A stretch of DNA of 64,000 nt from Dictyoglomus sp. NZ13-RE01 (GCA_002878375.1 NIRF01000009.1:23404-87403), one strand, 5' to 3'. Shown: positions 56,896 to 64,000, numbered from the stretch's first letter. The notes: generated by a model not told the origin, from the sequence alone. Numbers and translations: made by a program.

Positions 56896-57605
56896 TTTTT
56901 TAAGGGAAAAGTTGAAAGAGGAAGGAAAAGAGGGGTATGTTGTAGGAGTAAGCGGGGGAATTGATTCCTGTGTTGTATCTTATCTTCTTCGGGAGGCTGT
57001 AGGAAAAGAGAGAGTTTTTGCCCTTATAATGCCTGAGATGGATTCTGAGCCATCTTCTAAAAAGGATGCATTACTTGTTGTAGAAACCCTTGGAATTCCT
57101 TATAAAATTATCTCTCTAACAAAGGCTTTATGGGTATTAGGAGTATATAAAACTATACCTTTGTGGCTTCTTTTGTTTAGACCTTTAAAGAGGAGAGCAG
57201 TTAGATATTTATATAGAGAATATAGTAAAATTTTAGGAAAACCCATATTTTTTGCTTTAAAGGAGAAAATAAATATAAAATTAAACTGGTTTTATGAAGG
57301 TATTGCCTATCATAGAATAAAACACAGAATAAGAATGGCTCTTTTATAATTTTATGCAGAGAGGATGAATTATTTAGTTTGAAAAGCCACCCTCTCTAGA
57401 CCTTTTGCCAGGAATTACGGACGAATTCTCCATAGGTATAGATTATAATACTTTAGATAAAATGCTTATGATGTTTGAAGAGGGGAAGTTGCCATCTGAG
57501 CTAAAGGAATTTGATGAAAAATTATTGAATCTCGTATATGAACATTATAAATGGGTTAAAAAAGAAAAAAATAAGCCCCTTTCTTTAGAAAGGATTAAGG
57601 AATAA
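56861..57605 (+). pseudogene. nadE: NAD synthetase (nadE), inactivated
   Basis: From ATG 56861: DISKEKERIVNFLREKL and the ATP pyrophosphatase loop GVSGGIDSCVVSYLL. The frame ends at TAA (57347-57349) after RIRMALL, yet continues past it as FYAERMNYLV, so the TAA replaces an aromatic codon. Then about 60 codons are missing, and after a frame change KPPSLDLLPGITDEFSIGI runs to the stop at 57603-57605. The deleted part holds the second ATP and NaAD binding residues, so the product cannot be an active synthetase. Confidence 0.88.
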
Positions 57606-57610
57606 AAAAT

Positions 57611-57751
57611 TTACTACAAAAGGACTTCTTAGAGGAGCTTAAATAAATACAAATCTTTTTAGAAGTTTTTGTAGCAAGAATATTTTCCCAAAGAGAGAAT
57701 AGCCCCCATTCAGTAATTTGGAAAAATTCCTCTCTTATTGGGGGCTATTCT
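57611..57751. repeat. Two imperfect hairpins in tandem
   Basis: First: CTACAAAAGGACTTCT (57611) with AGAAGTTTTTGTAG (ending about 57674). Second: AGAATAGCCCCCA (57696-57708) with TGGGGGCTATTCT (57739-57751), perfect 13-bp arms around 30 bp. The second could end transcription of either converging unit, although no U-run follows. No gene is seen between 57606 and 57772. Confidence 0.55.
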
Positions 57752-57772
57752 ATTGATAAAAAGAGCAGTTAA

Positions 57773-58186
57773 TTAGGTAAGGTCTTTTAGAATAATATTC
57801 ACAATCTTTTCTACTTCATCCTCACTAAAATCCAAAGTAGGAATCTTTTTAATTCCTAATTCTGTTAAAGTGTAATCAAAATCAATTTTTATACCATTCT
57901 TTTCCATAATCTTTGTTACACATTTATTAGCACATCCATTTATAACTATAACTCTTCTTGCCTTCTTGCCTACATTTATATGGGGCTCCGAACCTGCGGC
58001 AACAGCACTGGTACAACACATACGGGCAGGTCCACTCATATTTGTTAGTCTAACTCCTACTTCATGCCCAATTTGTCCAACACTGGCAGCCCCATCACAT
58101 ACAAAAATAATATCTAACTTTTCTGGTTCCTTTGTACAAACAGGAAGTAAATTTGCTCCTTCTTTAGGAGTAACTTCTTCACTCAT
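57773..58186 (-). CDS. Putative zinc-binding DGC-type protein
   Basis: 137 residues, cytoplasmic. FVCDGAASVGQIGHEVGVRL, MCCTSAVAAGSEPHI and VINGCANKCVTKIM carry conserved cysteines of the DGC family. Members are often encoded near Fe-S and metal-handling genes. Last gene of a run transcribed from about 58,845, separated by a hairpin from the HdrA-like gene. Function unknown. Confidence 0.75.
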   Translation of the reverse strand: MSEEVTPKEGANLLPVCTKEPEKLDIIFVCDGAASVGQIGHEVGVRLTNMSGPARMCCTSAVAAGSEPHINVGKKARRVIVINGCANKCVTKIMEKNGIKIDFDYTLTELGIKKIPTLDFSEDEVEKIVNIILKDLT

Positions 58187-58209
58187 TTTAAAAACCTCCT
58201 TAAAAGATA

Positions 58210-58229
58210 AGGGGAAGAAACCTCCCCCT
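58210..58229 (-). terminator. Hairpin between HdrA-like and DGC-type genes
   Basis: AGGGG (58210-58214) pairs with CCCCT (58225-58229) around a 10-nt loop; on the minus strand TTATCTTTT follows. Short stem, so at best a weak terminator. Confidence 0.45.
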
Positions 58230-58234
58230 AAATT

Positions 58235-58588
58235 TTATGAATTCTTTATAAGCTCTCTTATAACTGAAAGTGCTTGCTCTGTATTCATGTTGCGAATATC
58301 TACCCCATAATGTTTTGTTTTATCAAATCCTGCCTTTTCGAAGGCATCCCTAAACATTTTTACCTGCATTTTGGGATCGCATCCTGCTACATATAACTTC
58401 TCAATTTTTTCTCCATCCTTTGCAAGAATACTTAAGAAGTTCTCTCCGTCATCAGCACAAAGCTGTGGATGTAAAGCTACAAAATCTACTAATCCCTCTC
58501 TCCTGATGGTATTTAAAATCTCAAATATGTTCATTCCTTGGAAAGATGGACAAGTCCCTTGACATACACATAATAGTAGTCCTTTCAT
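58235..58588 (-). CDS. HdrA-like N-terminal domain protein
   Basis: 117 residues. LLLCVCQGTCPSF at the start, QLCADDGENFLSIL, VAGCDPKMQVKMFRDAFEKA and GVDIRNM follow the order seen in the N-terminal region of heterodisulfide reductase subunit A, without its flavin domain. It probably serves as a small electron-transfer or Fe-S partner of the ferredoxin, whose stop codon shares one base with this ATG (TAATG). Confidence 0.72.
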   Translation of the reverse strand: MKGLLLCVCQGTCPSFQGMNIFEILNTIRREGLVDFVALHPQLCADDGENFLSILAKDGEKIEKLYVAGCDPKMQVKMFRDAFEKAGFDKTKHYGVDIRNMNTEQALSVIRELIKNS

Positions 58589-58824
58589 TATTTTTCACCT
58601 CCATCTGCTGCTAACTCCATCTTTTTATCTCCAAAGTAGCTAATTGCTCCTACTGGACAAGCACCCTTTAGACATCCCTTACAAAAATCAACACATTCTT
58701 CAGGATGAGCTACAAATGGTTTTCCATCTTTTACCTCGTAAACTCCATGAGGACAAAATTCTACGCAGGAGAGACAGGATATACATTTCTCATAGTCTAT
58801 AATTGGATACCAATGTTTTGACAT
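58588..58824 (-). CDS. 2[4Fe-4S] ferredoxin-type protein
   Basis: 78 residues from the ATG at 58824, preferred over 58845 because AAGGAGGAG lies just before it. First cluster CISCLSCVEFCPHGV; second CVDFCKGCLKGACPVGAI. The C-terminal tail is acidic. First gene of a small operon with the HdrA-like and perhaps the DGC-type protein. Confidence 0.88.
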   Translation of the reverse strand: MSKHWYPIIDYEKCISCLSCVEFCPHGVYEVKDGKPFVAHPEECVDFCKGCLKGACPVGAISYFGDKKMELAADGGEK

Positions 58825-58935
58825 CTCTTTTCTCCTCCTTTGCATTAAAATTTGTTTATTCCTTGGAACTTTTTATATATATTTTTATAAGGCTTAAAAT
58901 TTAATAACCATGCCACCAGCAAGGACAAATTTTCT

Positions 58936-59334
58936 TCATAAAAGATCCCTCTTTTCTATAATTTTTTCCCATTCATGGGATTTCAAAATAACACATCTAT
59001 TTTCCTTCCTAAATCTTGTCCTCAGATTCAATAATTCCAAATTTTCTTTTATATATTCATCAGGTATACTTTCAAGAGCCTTAAAAAGATAACTCTTGAA
59101 CTCATTGTCAGGCTCTTTAATAGAATAAAGCACCCCTTTCCCAACTCTTCTTTCCTTTACAATTTCCTCCCTTTTTAATTCTGAAAGATATTTTGAGACA
59201 TTATAATGATTCTCCCCCAAAGCATCTGCAATCTCACACACATAATATTCCCCTTTGCTTTTTAAAAGGAGAAGCAAAACTTTTAATCTCTTTTCTTCAG
59301 ATAGCACTTTAAATATCATTGCGTATCTATTCAT
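58936..59334 (-). CDS. ArsR family winged-helix regulator
   Basis: 132 residues from the ATG at 59334. Winged helix: SEEKRLKVLLLLLKSKGEYY, EIADALGENHYNVSKYLSEL, and wing RRVGKGVLYSI. The ligand is unknown; a Cys in EYYVCEIADAL is in the usual alpha-3 metal region (CxC not present). TAATAT ends 6 nt before the ATG, so the mRNA is probably leaderless. Operator-like repeats overlap its own promoter and that of the NifX-like gene. Confidence 0.85.
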   Translation of the reverse strand: MNRYAMIFKVLSEEKRLKVLLLLLKSKGEYYVCEIADALGENHYNVSKYLSELKREEIVKERRVGKGVLYSIKEPDNEFKSYLFKALESIPDEYIKENLELLNLRTRFRKENRCVILKSHEWEKIIEKRDLL

Positions 59335-59340
59335 ATGCAC

Positions 59341-59368
59341 ATATTAGCACATAAAATTAAAAAGTCAA
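59341..59368 (-). promoter_or_regulatory. arsR promoter with operator half-sites, leaderless spacing
   Basis: Minus strand TTGACT (59363-59368), 16-bp spacer, TAATAT (59341-59346), six bases, ATG at 59334. TATGTGCTAATATGTGC overlaps the -10 box and shares TATGTGCTAA with the palindrome at 59871. Confidence 0.68.
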
Positions 59369-59457
59369 GCGTTATCTTTTGTTTTCTTCTTATCTTTTAA
59401 GGCAGAAAGTAATAAAAAGGAAAAAGCAAAGATTAGGTAGATATCTCCAACATCCAT
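59365..59457 (-). CDS. 30-residue single-helix membrane peptide
   Basis: Reads MDVGDIYLIFAFSFLLLSAL, then KDKKKTKDNA and TGA. One hydrophobic helix and a strongly basic tail. AAGGTGG lies 5 nt before the ATG, 21 bp after the stop of the NifX-like gene, so it is the second gene of that unit. Its stop codon lies within the arsR -35 box. No family known to me. Confidence 0.55.
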   Translation of the reverse strand: MDVGDIYLIFAFSFLLLSALKDKKKTKDNA

Positions 59458-59478
59458 TCTATCCACCTTTTAAAAAAT

Positions 59479-59847
59479 TTAATCAGTAAGCTCAGGAAAA
59501 TCTTTTAAGTTGCCAGAGAGGTATAGCTCTAAGGCTCTTTTTACATCAGTCTCTTCTGTAACGATAACTTGAATACCTGCGGATCTTAAATCGTCATATA
59601 ATCTTCTTCCCATCCCATGGGAGATAACCACATTGCAGTCTCTTAAGGCGTTTATAATATCTCCATGGGTATCATAGTGACCATGACCAGAATGATGGAG
59701 TCCCCGAGCATGTCCTGTAAATGTATTTGGTCTATACTCCTCTCCAAGAACCTTTCCATCTTCAATCTCAAAAATTACAAATCCTCTTGTTCTCCCAAAG
59801 TGGGAGGAAATGGTCCTTCCATCATCAGACGCAATTGCTATTTTCAT
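59479..59847 (-). CDS. NifX/NifB-type dinitrogenase iron-molybdenum cofactor domain protein
   Basis: 122 residues from the ATG at 59847 with AAGGAGG upstream; the open frame reaches further back through promoter sequence. MKIAIASDDGRTISSHFGR and NVVISHGMGRRLYDDLRSAG are signatures of the Nif-FeMo cofactor domain. A His-rich stretch (GLHHSGHGHYDTHG) suggests metal binding. With no nitrogenase genes around, a general Fe-S or metal carrier role is more likely. Confidence 0.85.
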   Translation of the reverse strand: MKIAIASDDGRTISSHFGRTRGFVIFEIEDGKVLGEEYRPNTFTGHARGLHHSGHGHYDTHGDIINALRDCNVVISHGMGRRLYDDLRSAGIQVIVTEETDVKRALELYLSGNLKDFPELTD

Positions 59848-59870
59848 TTTTATCAACCTCCTTTTATTTA

Positions 59871-59919
59871 CATATGTGCTAACTGCACATATGATATAAT
59901 GACAAAAAATTTTTGTCAA
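59871..59919 (-). promoter_or_regulatory. Promoter of the NifX-like gene with perfect ArsR-type palindrome
   Basis: Minus strand TTGACA (59914-59919), 17-bp spacer, TATCAT (59891-59896). CATATGTGC (59871-59879) and GCACATATG (59885-59893) are perfect 9-bp arms around 5 bp, overlapping the -10 box and start point. Confidence 0.72.
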
Positions 59920-59962
59920 TATACAATTTTTATTTTTTTTATATATAATCAATTAGTAATCT

Positions 59963-61219
59963 ATGAAGAGGGTTAAAGATTTATTTTCAAAACATAAGCC
60001 AAGGCTTGAAGCTTTAGAAATCCTTAAGTACATTGGTCCTGGGTTTCTTGTAACAGTTGGCTTTATAGATCCAGGTAATTGGGCATCTAATATCTCCGCA
60101 GGATCAATGTATGGGTACAAGCTTTTGTGGATGGTTACTCTTTCTACAATAATGCTTATTATTCTTCAGCATAATTCTGCCCATCTTGGGATTGTAACGG
60201 GTCTTTGTCTTGCAGAATCTATAAATAAATATTTCCCTAAGAATATTTCTCGATTTGTCCTTTTAACTGCATATCTTGCTACTGTTTCTACGGCACTTGC
60301 GGAAATACTTGGTGCTGCAATTGGCTTGAAAATGCTTTTTAACATACCTATAAAAATTGCTTCTGTGATTGTAAGTATTTTTATTGTATATCTTGTTTTG
60401 ACAAATTCTTACAAAAAAATTGAGCGCATTATTATTGGATTTGTAAGTCTTATTGGTATTTCATTTATTATAGAGCTTTTCCTTGTGGGAATTAATGTAA
60501 AAGAGGTAATTTTAGGATGGTTTGTGCCAAGGGTTCCAAAAGGTTCTGAGCTTATTATCATGAGTGTTCTTGGTGCTGTAGTTATGCCTCACAATTTATT
60601 CTTGCATTCTGAGGTTATTCAAAGTAGGCAATTTAATCTTGAGGATGAAAAGGTAATTCAAAAGCAACTTTCTTATGAATTCCTTGACACAATATTCTCC
60701 ATGTTTGTAGGATTTCTTATAAATTCTTCAATGATTATAGTGGCAAGTCAAGTTTTTTATAAATTTAACATACAGGTGACAGAGCTTGAATCAGCTCAGG
60801 CAACTTTAAAACCTCTCTTAGGAAATTTTGCCTCTTTAGTTTTTGCTATTGCACTTCTTTTTTCTGGAATTTCTTCCTCTATTACTGCAGCAATTTCTTC
60901 TGGAATTGTTGTGGCAGGTTATTCCAATGAGCCTTTTGACACAAAGGACAACCACTCAAGGTTAGGAATTATTTCATCTTTATTCTTTGCAACCCTAATA
61001 ATTTTCTTTTTAAAGGACACCTTCAAAGGGCTTATTATAAGTCAGGCAATTTTGAGCATACAGCTTCCTTTTACAATTCTTGCCCAGATCACATTGACAT
61101 CAAGTAAGAAGGTAATGGGAAAATATCACAACAAGGGTATAGAAAAGCTACTTTTAATTTTAACCTTTATAATTGTCCTTGTATTAAATATTTTGCTGTT
61201 AATAAATCTAAAGGGGTAG
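59963..61219 (+). CDS. mntH: Nramp family divalent metal transporter
   Basis: 418 residues, about 11 helices. Metal-site motifs DPGNWASNISAG in helix 1 and VMPHNLFLHS in helix 6 are canonical for Mn2+/Fe2+ transport. No Shine-Dalgarno is present; TATAAT at 59944-59949 implies a leader of only about 7 nt. Divergent from the NifX-like gene, so the ArsR operator may also affect it. Its stop codon is inside a terminator stem. Confidence 0.92.
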   Translation: MKRVKDLFSKHKPRLEALEILKYIGPGFLVTVGFIDPGNWASNISAGSMYGYKLLWMVTLSTIMLIILQHNSAHLGIVTGLCLAESINKYFPKNISRFVLLTAYLATVSTALAEILGAAIGLKMLFNIPIKIASVIVSIFIVYLVLTNSYKKIERIIIGFVSLIGISFIIELFLVGINVKEVILGWFVPRVPKGSELIIMSVLGAVVMPHNLFLHSEVIQSRQFNLEDEKVIQKQLSYEFLDTIFSMFVGFLINSSMIIVASQVFYKFNIQVTELESAQATLKPLLGNFASLVFAIALLFSGISSSITAAISSGIVVAGYSNEPFDTKDNHSRLGIISSLFFATLIIFFLKDTFKGLIISQAILSIQLPFTILAQITLTSSKKVMGKYHNKGIEKLLLILTFIIVLVLNILLLINLKG

Positions 61220-61242
61220 ACTAAAGTCTACCCCAAATTTTT
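61213..61242. terminator. Bidirectional terminator between mntH and glnA
   Basis: GGGGTAGAC, loop TAAA, GTCTACCCC: perfect 9-bp stem (61213-61234) followed by AAATTTTT on the plus strand. The mntH TAG is part of the stem. Confidence 0.85.
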
Positions 61243-62581
61243 ATAGCACTGGCAAATAAGTCTCAAGCTCGTATCCTGTCACTTGTCTTCTGTAATTATC
61301 CCATTCAATCTTTTTGTTCTCTATAAAGTTTGTAAATACATGATCTCCCAAAGTTTTTCTAACAAGTTCACTCTTTTCAGTGAGCTCTATAGCTTCAATT
61401 AAACTGCCAGGAAGGCTTTCTATTCCTCTTCTTCTTCTCTCTTCTTCACTCATATGATAAACATTTTCTTCAACCGGCTCAGGAAGAGGATATTTCTTCT
61501 CTATTCCTTCGAGACCTGCAGAAAGCATTACTGCGAAGGTAAGATATGGATTGCATGCAGGATCAGGAGCTCTATACTCAACTCTTGTAGCCTCCTCTTT
61601 TCCAGGCTTATACATAGGAACCCTTATTAAATCTGATCTATTTCTTAATGCCCAGGAGATATAAACGGGGGCTTCGTATCCAGGGACCAACCTCTTATAA
61701 GAATTTACCCACTGATTAGTAATAAGGGTTATCTCTTTTGCATGTTTCAATAAGCCTGCAATAAAATGCTTTGCAGTATCAGAAAGATGATATTTATCAT
61801 TAGGATCAAAGAAGGCATTTCTTCCCTCTTTAAATAAGCTCATATGGACATGCATTCCAGAGCCATTCTGTCCAAATAAAGGTTTTGGCATAAAGGTAGC
61901 GTAGACTCCATTAAGATATGCCACTTCCTTTATAGCCAATCTTGCAGTCATAACAGTATCAGCCATTTTTAGAGCCTCTGCATATCTAAAATCAATTTCA
62001 TGTTGAGAGGGGGCTACCTCATGATGGGTAAACTCCACTTCAATTCCCATTTCCTCAAGCATCAAAACAGTCTGATGTCTCAAATCAATAGCCTCATCTC
62101 TTGGGATTAGATCGAAGTAACCTCCCCAATCTAAAACCTCAGGGGAAGGATTAGATGTTTTAAAGTAGAAGAACTCCAATTCAGGACCCACATAGAAAGT
62201 AAATCCCATATTTTTAGCTCTTTCCAATACTCTTTTTAGCACATATCTTGGATCTCCCTCAAAAGGTCTTCCGCTTGGTTCTACAATAGTAGCAAACATT
62301 CTTGCGACCTTTTTATCTTTAGGTCTCCAAGGTAAGATGGTGAAGGTTTCTGGTTCTGGGAAGGCGATCATATCACTTTCATCGATTCTTGTGAAGCCTC
62401 TAACTGAGGAGCCATCAAAACCAAGTCCTTCTTCAAAGGCTTTTTCTAACTCATGGGCTGTTATAGTGAAGCTTTTCAAATATCCCAAGATATCTGTGAA
62501 CCAGATTTCCACAAAATAGACATCATTTTCCTTGATATACTTTAAGATTTCTTCTTTTGTTTTTGGAAAACTACCAGCCAT
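61241..62581 (-). CDS. glnA: Glutamine synthetase type I (GSI-alpha)
   Basis: 446 residues. FDGSSVRGF, YVGPELEFF, HHEVAPSQHEIDFRYA, NGSGMHVHMSLF and EYRAPDPACNPY mark the metal, glutamate and ATP sites. The adenylylation Tyr region of the beta type (NLYDLP) is absent (YHMSEEERRRRG), so feedback or protein regulation is expected. The ATG has GGAGGAG upstream. Confidence 0.96.
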   Translation of the reverse strand: MAGSFPKTKEEILKYIKENDVYFVEIWFTDILGYLKSFTITAHELEKAFEEGLGFDGSSVRGFTRIDESDMIAFPEPETFTILPWRPKDKKVARMFATIVEPSGRPFEGDPRYVLKRVLERAKNMGFTFYVGPELEFFYFKTSNPSPEVLDWGGYFDLIPRDEAIDLRHQTVLMLEEMGIEVEFTHHEVAPSQHEIDFRYAEALKMADTVMTARLAIKEVAYLNGVYATFMPKPLFGQNGSGMHVHMSLFKEGRNAFFDPNDKYHLSDTAKHFIAGLLKHAKEITLITNQWVNSYKRLVPGYEAPVYISWALRNRSDLIRVPMYKPGKEEATRVEYRAPDPACNPYLTFAVMLSAGLEGIEKKYPLPEPVEENVYHMSEEERRRRGIESLPGSLIEAIELTEKSELVRKTLGDHVFTNFIENKKIEWDNYRRQVTGYELETYLPVL

Positions 62582-62617
62582 TTTTTCTCCTCCCTTTCCT
62601 TGAATGAAAACTTTTAT

Positions 62618-62675
62618 ATGCTATTTTAAAAAGAAAGTTTTGTCAATTGACATTATAAACTGCGTGGTTTAAAAT
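62618..62675. promoter_or_regulatory. Back-to-back divergent promoters of glnA and the zinc-ribbon/mrp operon
   Basis: The 12-bp palindrome TGTCAATTGACA (62641-62652) supplies both -35 boxes. Minus: TTGACA (62641-62646), 17 bp, TAGCAT (62618-62623) toward glnA. Plus: TTGACA (62647-62652), 17 bp, TAAAAT (62670-62675) toward the ATG at 62733. Confidence 0.78.
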
Positions 62676-62732
62676 ATGCTATTGTGAATTTAGTCAATAT
62701 ATGTAGATTGAATATATTGGGAGGTTAAAAAT

Positions 62733-62912
62733 ATGGAAGGATTAGGTCCTGTAGGATATTGTATATGTCCTAAATGTGGTTATAAAAAGGAGCATGTTCC
62801 TGGAGTTCCATGTAGAGAGGAGAGATGTCCAAAATGTGGTTCGGTTTTAGTAAGGGAAGGATCAGAACATCATAAGTTGATTGAGGAAAGGAGAAGAAAA
62901 AATGAAGGGTAA
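62733..62912 (+). CDS. Small zinc-ribbon protein
   Basis: 59 residues: YCICPKCGYKKEHVPG and CREERCPKCGSVLV give two CxxC pairs for one zinc or Fe-S site, then a charged helical tail. GGGAGG precedes the ATG. It overlaps the Mrp ATPase gene by 11 bp; small zinc-ribbon proteins often accompany Mrp/NBP35 ATPases in anaerobes. Confidence 0.8.
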   Translation: MEGLGPVGYCICPKCGYKKEHVPGVPCREERCPKCGSVLVREGSEHHKLIEERRRKNEG

Positions 62913-63681
62913 TATTAAACATAAGATAATAGTTATGAGTGGAAAGGGAGGGGTAGGAAAAAGCACTTTTTCTGCAAATCTTGCAATTGCTTTTGCATTG
63001 AAAGGTTACGAGAATAAAGTAGGGATTTTGGATGCGGATATACATGGTTATAGCATTCCTAAACTTTTTAATATGAATTCAGAGAAAATGTATCAGTATG
63101 ATGAGGGGATTATACCTGCAAGTGGTCCCTTAGGAATTAAAGTAGCATCTGCTGGTTTTTTAGTGAAGGATGAGGACTCTCCAATAATTTGGAGAGGACC
63201 TTTAAAAGCACAGTTAATAAGACAATTTATATCGGATATTGCATGGGGGGATTTGGAATTTTTGATCATTGACCTTCCCCCAGGAACTGGTGACGAGCCT
63301 CTAAGTATTGCACAAGAACTACCAAATCCTGATGGAGCTATTATTGTTACTATTCCCTCAAAAGTCTCTGAAAAAGTAGTAAGAAGGTCTGTAAATTTTG
63401 CAAAAGCCCTTAATTTGCCAGTAATTGGAATTGTAGAAAATATGAGTGGCTTTGTATGCCCATACTGTGGAAAAAGGGTGGATATTTTTGGTAGTGGAGG
63501 GGGCGAAAGTATAGCAAGAGATTTAGGAGTACCATTCTTGGGAAAAATTCCTTTAGATGTAAGAATAAGTGAGAGTGGGGATGTAGGACATCCCTTCCTT
63601 CTTGAAGATAAAGATTCTGAAATTTCAAAAAGTTTTTTGGATATTGTAGAGAAAATTGAAAATTTTGTAAGAGAGAAATAG
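62902..63681 (+). CDS. mrp: Mrp/NBP35 family Fe-S carrier ATPase
   Basis: 259 residues from the ATG at 62902 (GGAGAAG upstream). Deviant Walker A GKGGVGKST, switch DADIHGYSIPK, LIIDLPPGTGDEP, and C-terminal CPYCGK for the bridging Fe-S cluster. It delivers Fe-S clusters to apo-proteins. The CxxC and the DLPPGTGDEP motif separate it from ParA partition ATPases. Confidence 0.93.
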   Translation: MKGNIKHKIIVMSGKGGVGKSTFSANLAIAFALKGYENKVGILDADIHGYSIPKLFNMNSEKMYQYDEGIIPASGPLGIKVASAGFLVKDEDSPIIWRGPLKAQLIRQFISDIAWGDLEFLIIDLPPGTGDEPLSIAQELPNPDGAIIVTIPSKVSEKVVRRSVNFAKALNLPVIGIVENMSGFVCPYCGKRVDIFGSGGGESIARDLGVPFLGKIPLDVRISESGDVGHPFLLEDKDSEISKSFLDIVEKIENFVREK

Positions 63682-63699
63682 GGGAGAAAAAATTCCCCT
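63680..63699 (+). terminator. Terminator candidate after mrp
   Basis: AGGGGA (63680-63685) pairs with TCCCCT (63694-63699), then CCCTCTTTT. Short stem but well placed. Confidence 0.5.
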
Positions 63700-63791
63700 C
63701 CCTCTTTTAAAATTTTGTCCTTTTTCTCCCCCTTTGCAATCAAACCTCTTTTTATGATACTATATACTTAGTTTTTAGGGGGAGAATTGGG

Positions 63792-64000
63792 ATGAAGAAA
63801 TTAAAAGTTTTTTGATATTTTTTAGCCTTCTAATCATAACCTCTATCTTTCCTCAGGTTAATTATGAAAATAGTTTAAAGATTGTTATAGATAAAGACTA
63901 TCCACCATTTACCTTTATAAATGAAAAAGGACAGCTTGTTGGAATTTCTGTAGATTTTTGGAGGCTCTGGAGCGAAAGAATGGGAATTAAGGTAGAATTA
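63792..64000 (+). pseudogene. Family 3 extracellular solute-binding protein, frameshifted start, 3' end outside window
   Basis: ATG 63792 after AGGGGGAG reads MKKLKVF then TGA. The next frame gives LIFFSLLIITSIFPQ, NSLKIVIDKDYPPFTFINEK and GQLVGISVDFWRLW, the start of a periplasmic amino-acid-type sensor or binding domain. One extra T in the T6 run (63808-63813) would join both into a perfect signal peptide. A TTG at 63811 could also start the second frame but lacks a ribosome site. The C-terminal half is not visible, so transporter or sensor cannot be decided. Confidence 0.7.

Noticed and set aside
62902..63681. Mrp ATPase as the ParA partner of the parS site
   Set aside because: Its CPYCGK motif and DLPPGTGDEP switch belong to Fe-S carrier ATPases, and it lies 40 kb from the site.
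63093..63743. 216-codon minus-strand reading frame
   Set aside because: Shadow of the mrp gene; no signature and no ribosome site.

Overview
The window is strongly AT-rich and comes from an anaerobic, thermophilic, saccharolytic bacterium. Thermotoga-like sugar and oligopeptide-type ABC transporters, glycoside hydrolases of families 2, 4, 31 and 44, a flavodiiron protein and the general gene style fit Dictyoglomus best. That assignment is inference; no rRNA or tRNA gene lies in the window to confirm it.

Layout. 1-7,833 (+): the frameshifted 3' part of a LarA-like gene, then a sugar ABC transporter, an alpha-xylosidase-type GH31 and an isomerase-like protein. 7,861-18,355 (-): an Opp-type transporter (oppA-B-C-D-F) and a GH4 enzyme, with a second sugar ABC cassette wedged between oppF and GH4 and bounded by an 87-bp direct repeat of the oppF/GH4 junction. 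18,606-20,153: a compact restriction-modification (R-M) pair. 20,305-28,623: envelope and hypothetical genes, a perfect 16-bp parS site at 23,715, and two large c-di-GMP signalling proteins. 28,708-37,674: ImmA-like peptidase, flavodiiron protein, mnmA and cysteine desulfurase, a MarR-controlled heterodimeric ABC exporter, cysK. 37,783-39,623: a second R-M pair. 39,693-45,276: phosphotriesterase-like protein, pilin-like protein, beta-mannosidase, secreted protein, isocitrate dehydrogenase.

45.2-57.6 kb is a decay and transposon zone. It holds a ferritin-like fossil, a polysaccharide deacetylase split by an IS608-like tnpB element, a DUF1284 gene with an internal stop, a frameshifted GH44 lipoprotein, an IS605-like element fused in frame to a 2-hydroxyacid dehydrogenase, and a broken nadE. 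Intact rlmI, a structured ncRNA of about 190 nt and a corrinoid-type pair (UroD/MtaA-like plus RACo-like) lie inside it. 57.8-59.9 kb carries small Fe-S and metal proteins with an ArsR regulator and its operators. The right end has an Nramp transporter, glutamine synthetase, an Mrp/NBP35 ATPase with a zinc-ribbon partner, and a frameshifted family 3 binding protein that leaves the window.

Recurring themes. Sugar uptake is coupled to hydrolysis, with hairpins after binding-protein genes that may set expression ratios. Several promoters put the -10 box only 5-6 nt before the start codon, which suggests leaderless mRNAs. Single-base homopolymer indels break three genes. The most notable items are the parS site, the repeat-bounded transporter cassette, the two tnpB elements with reconstructible insertion sites, and the unassigned ncRNA.
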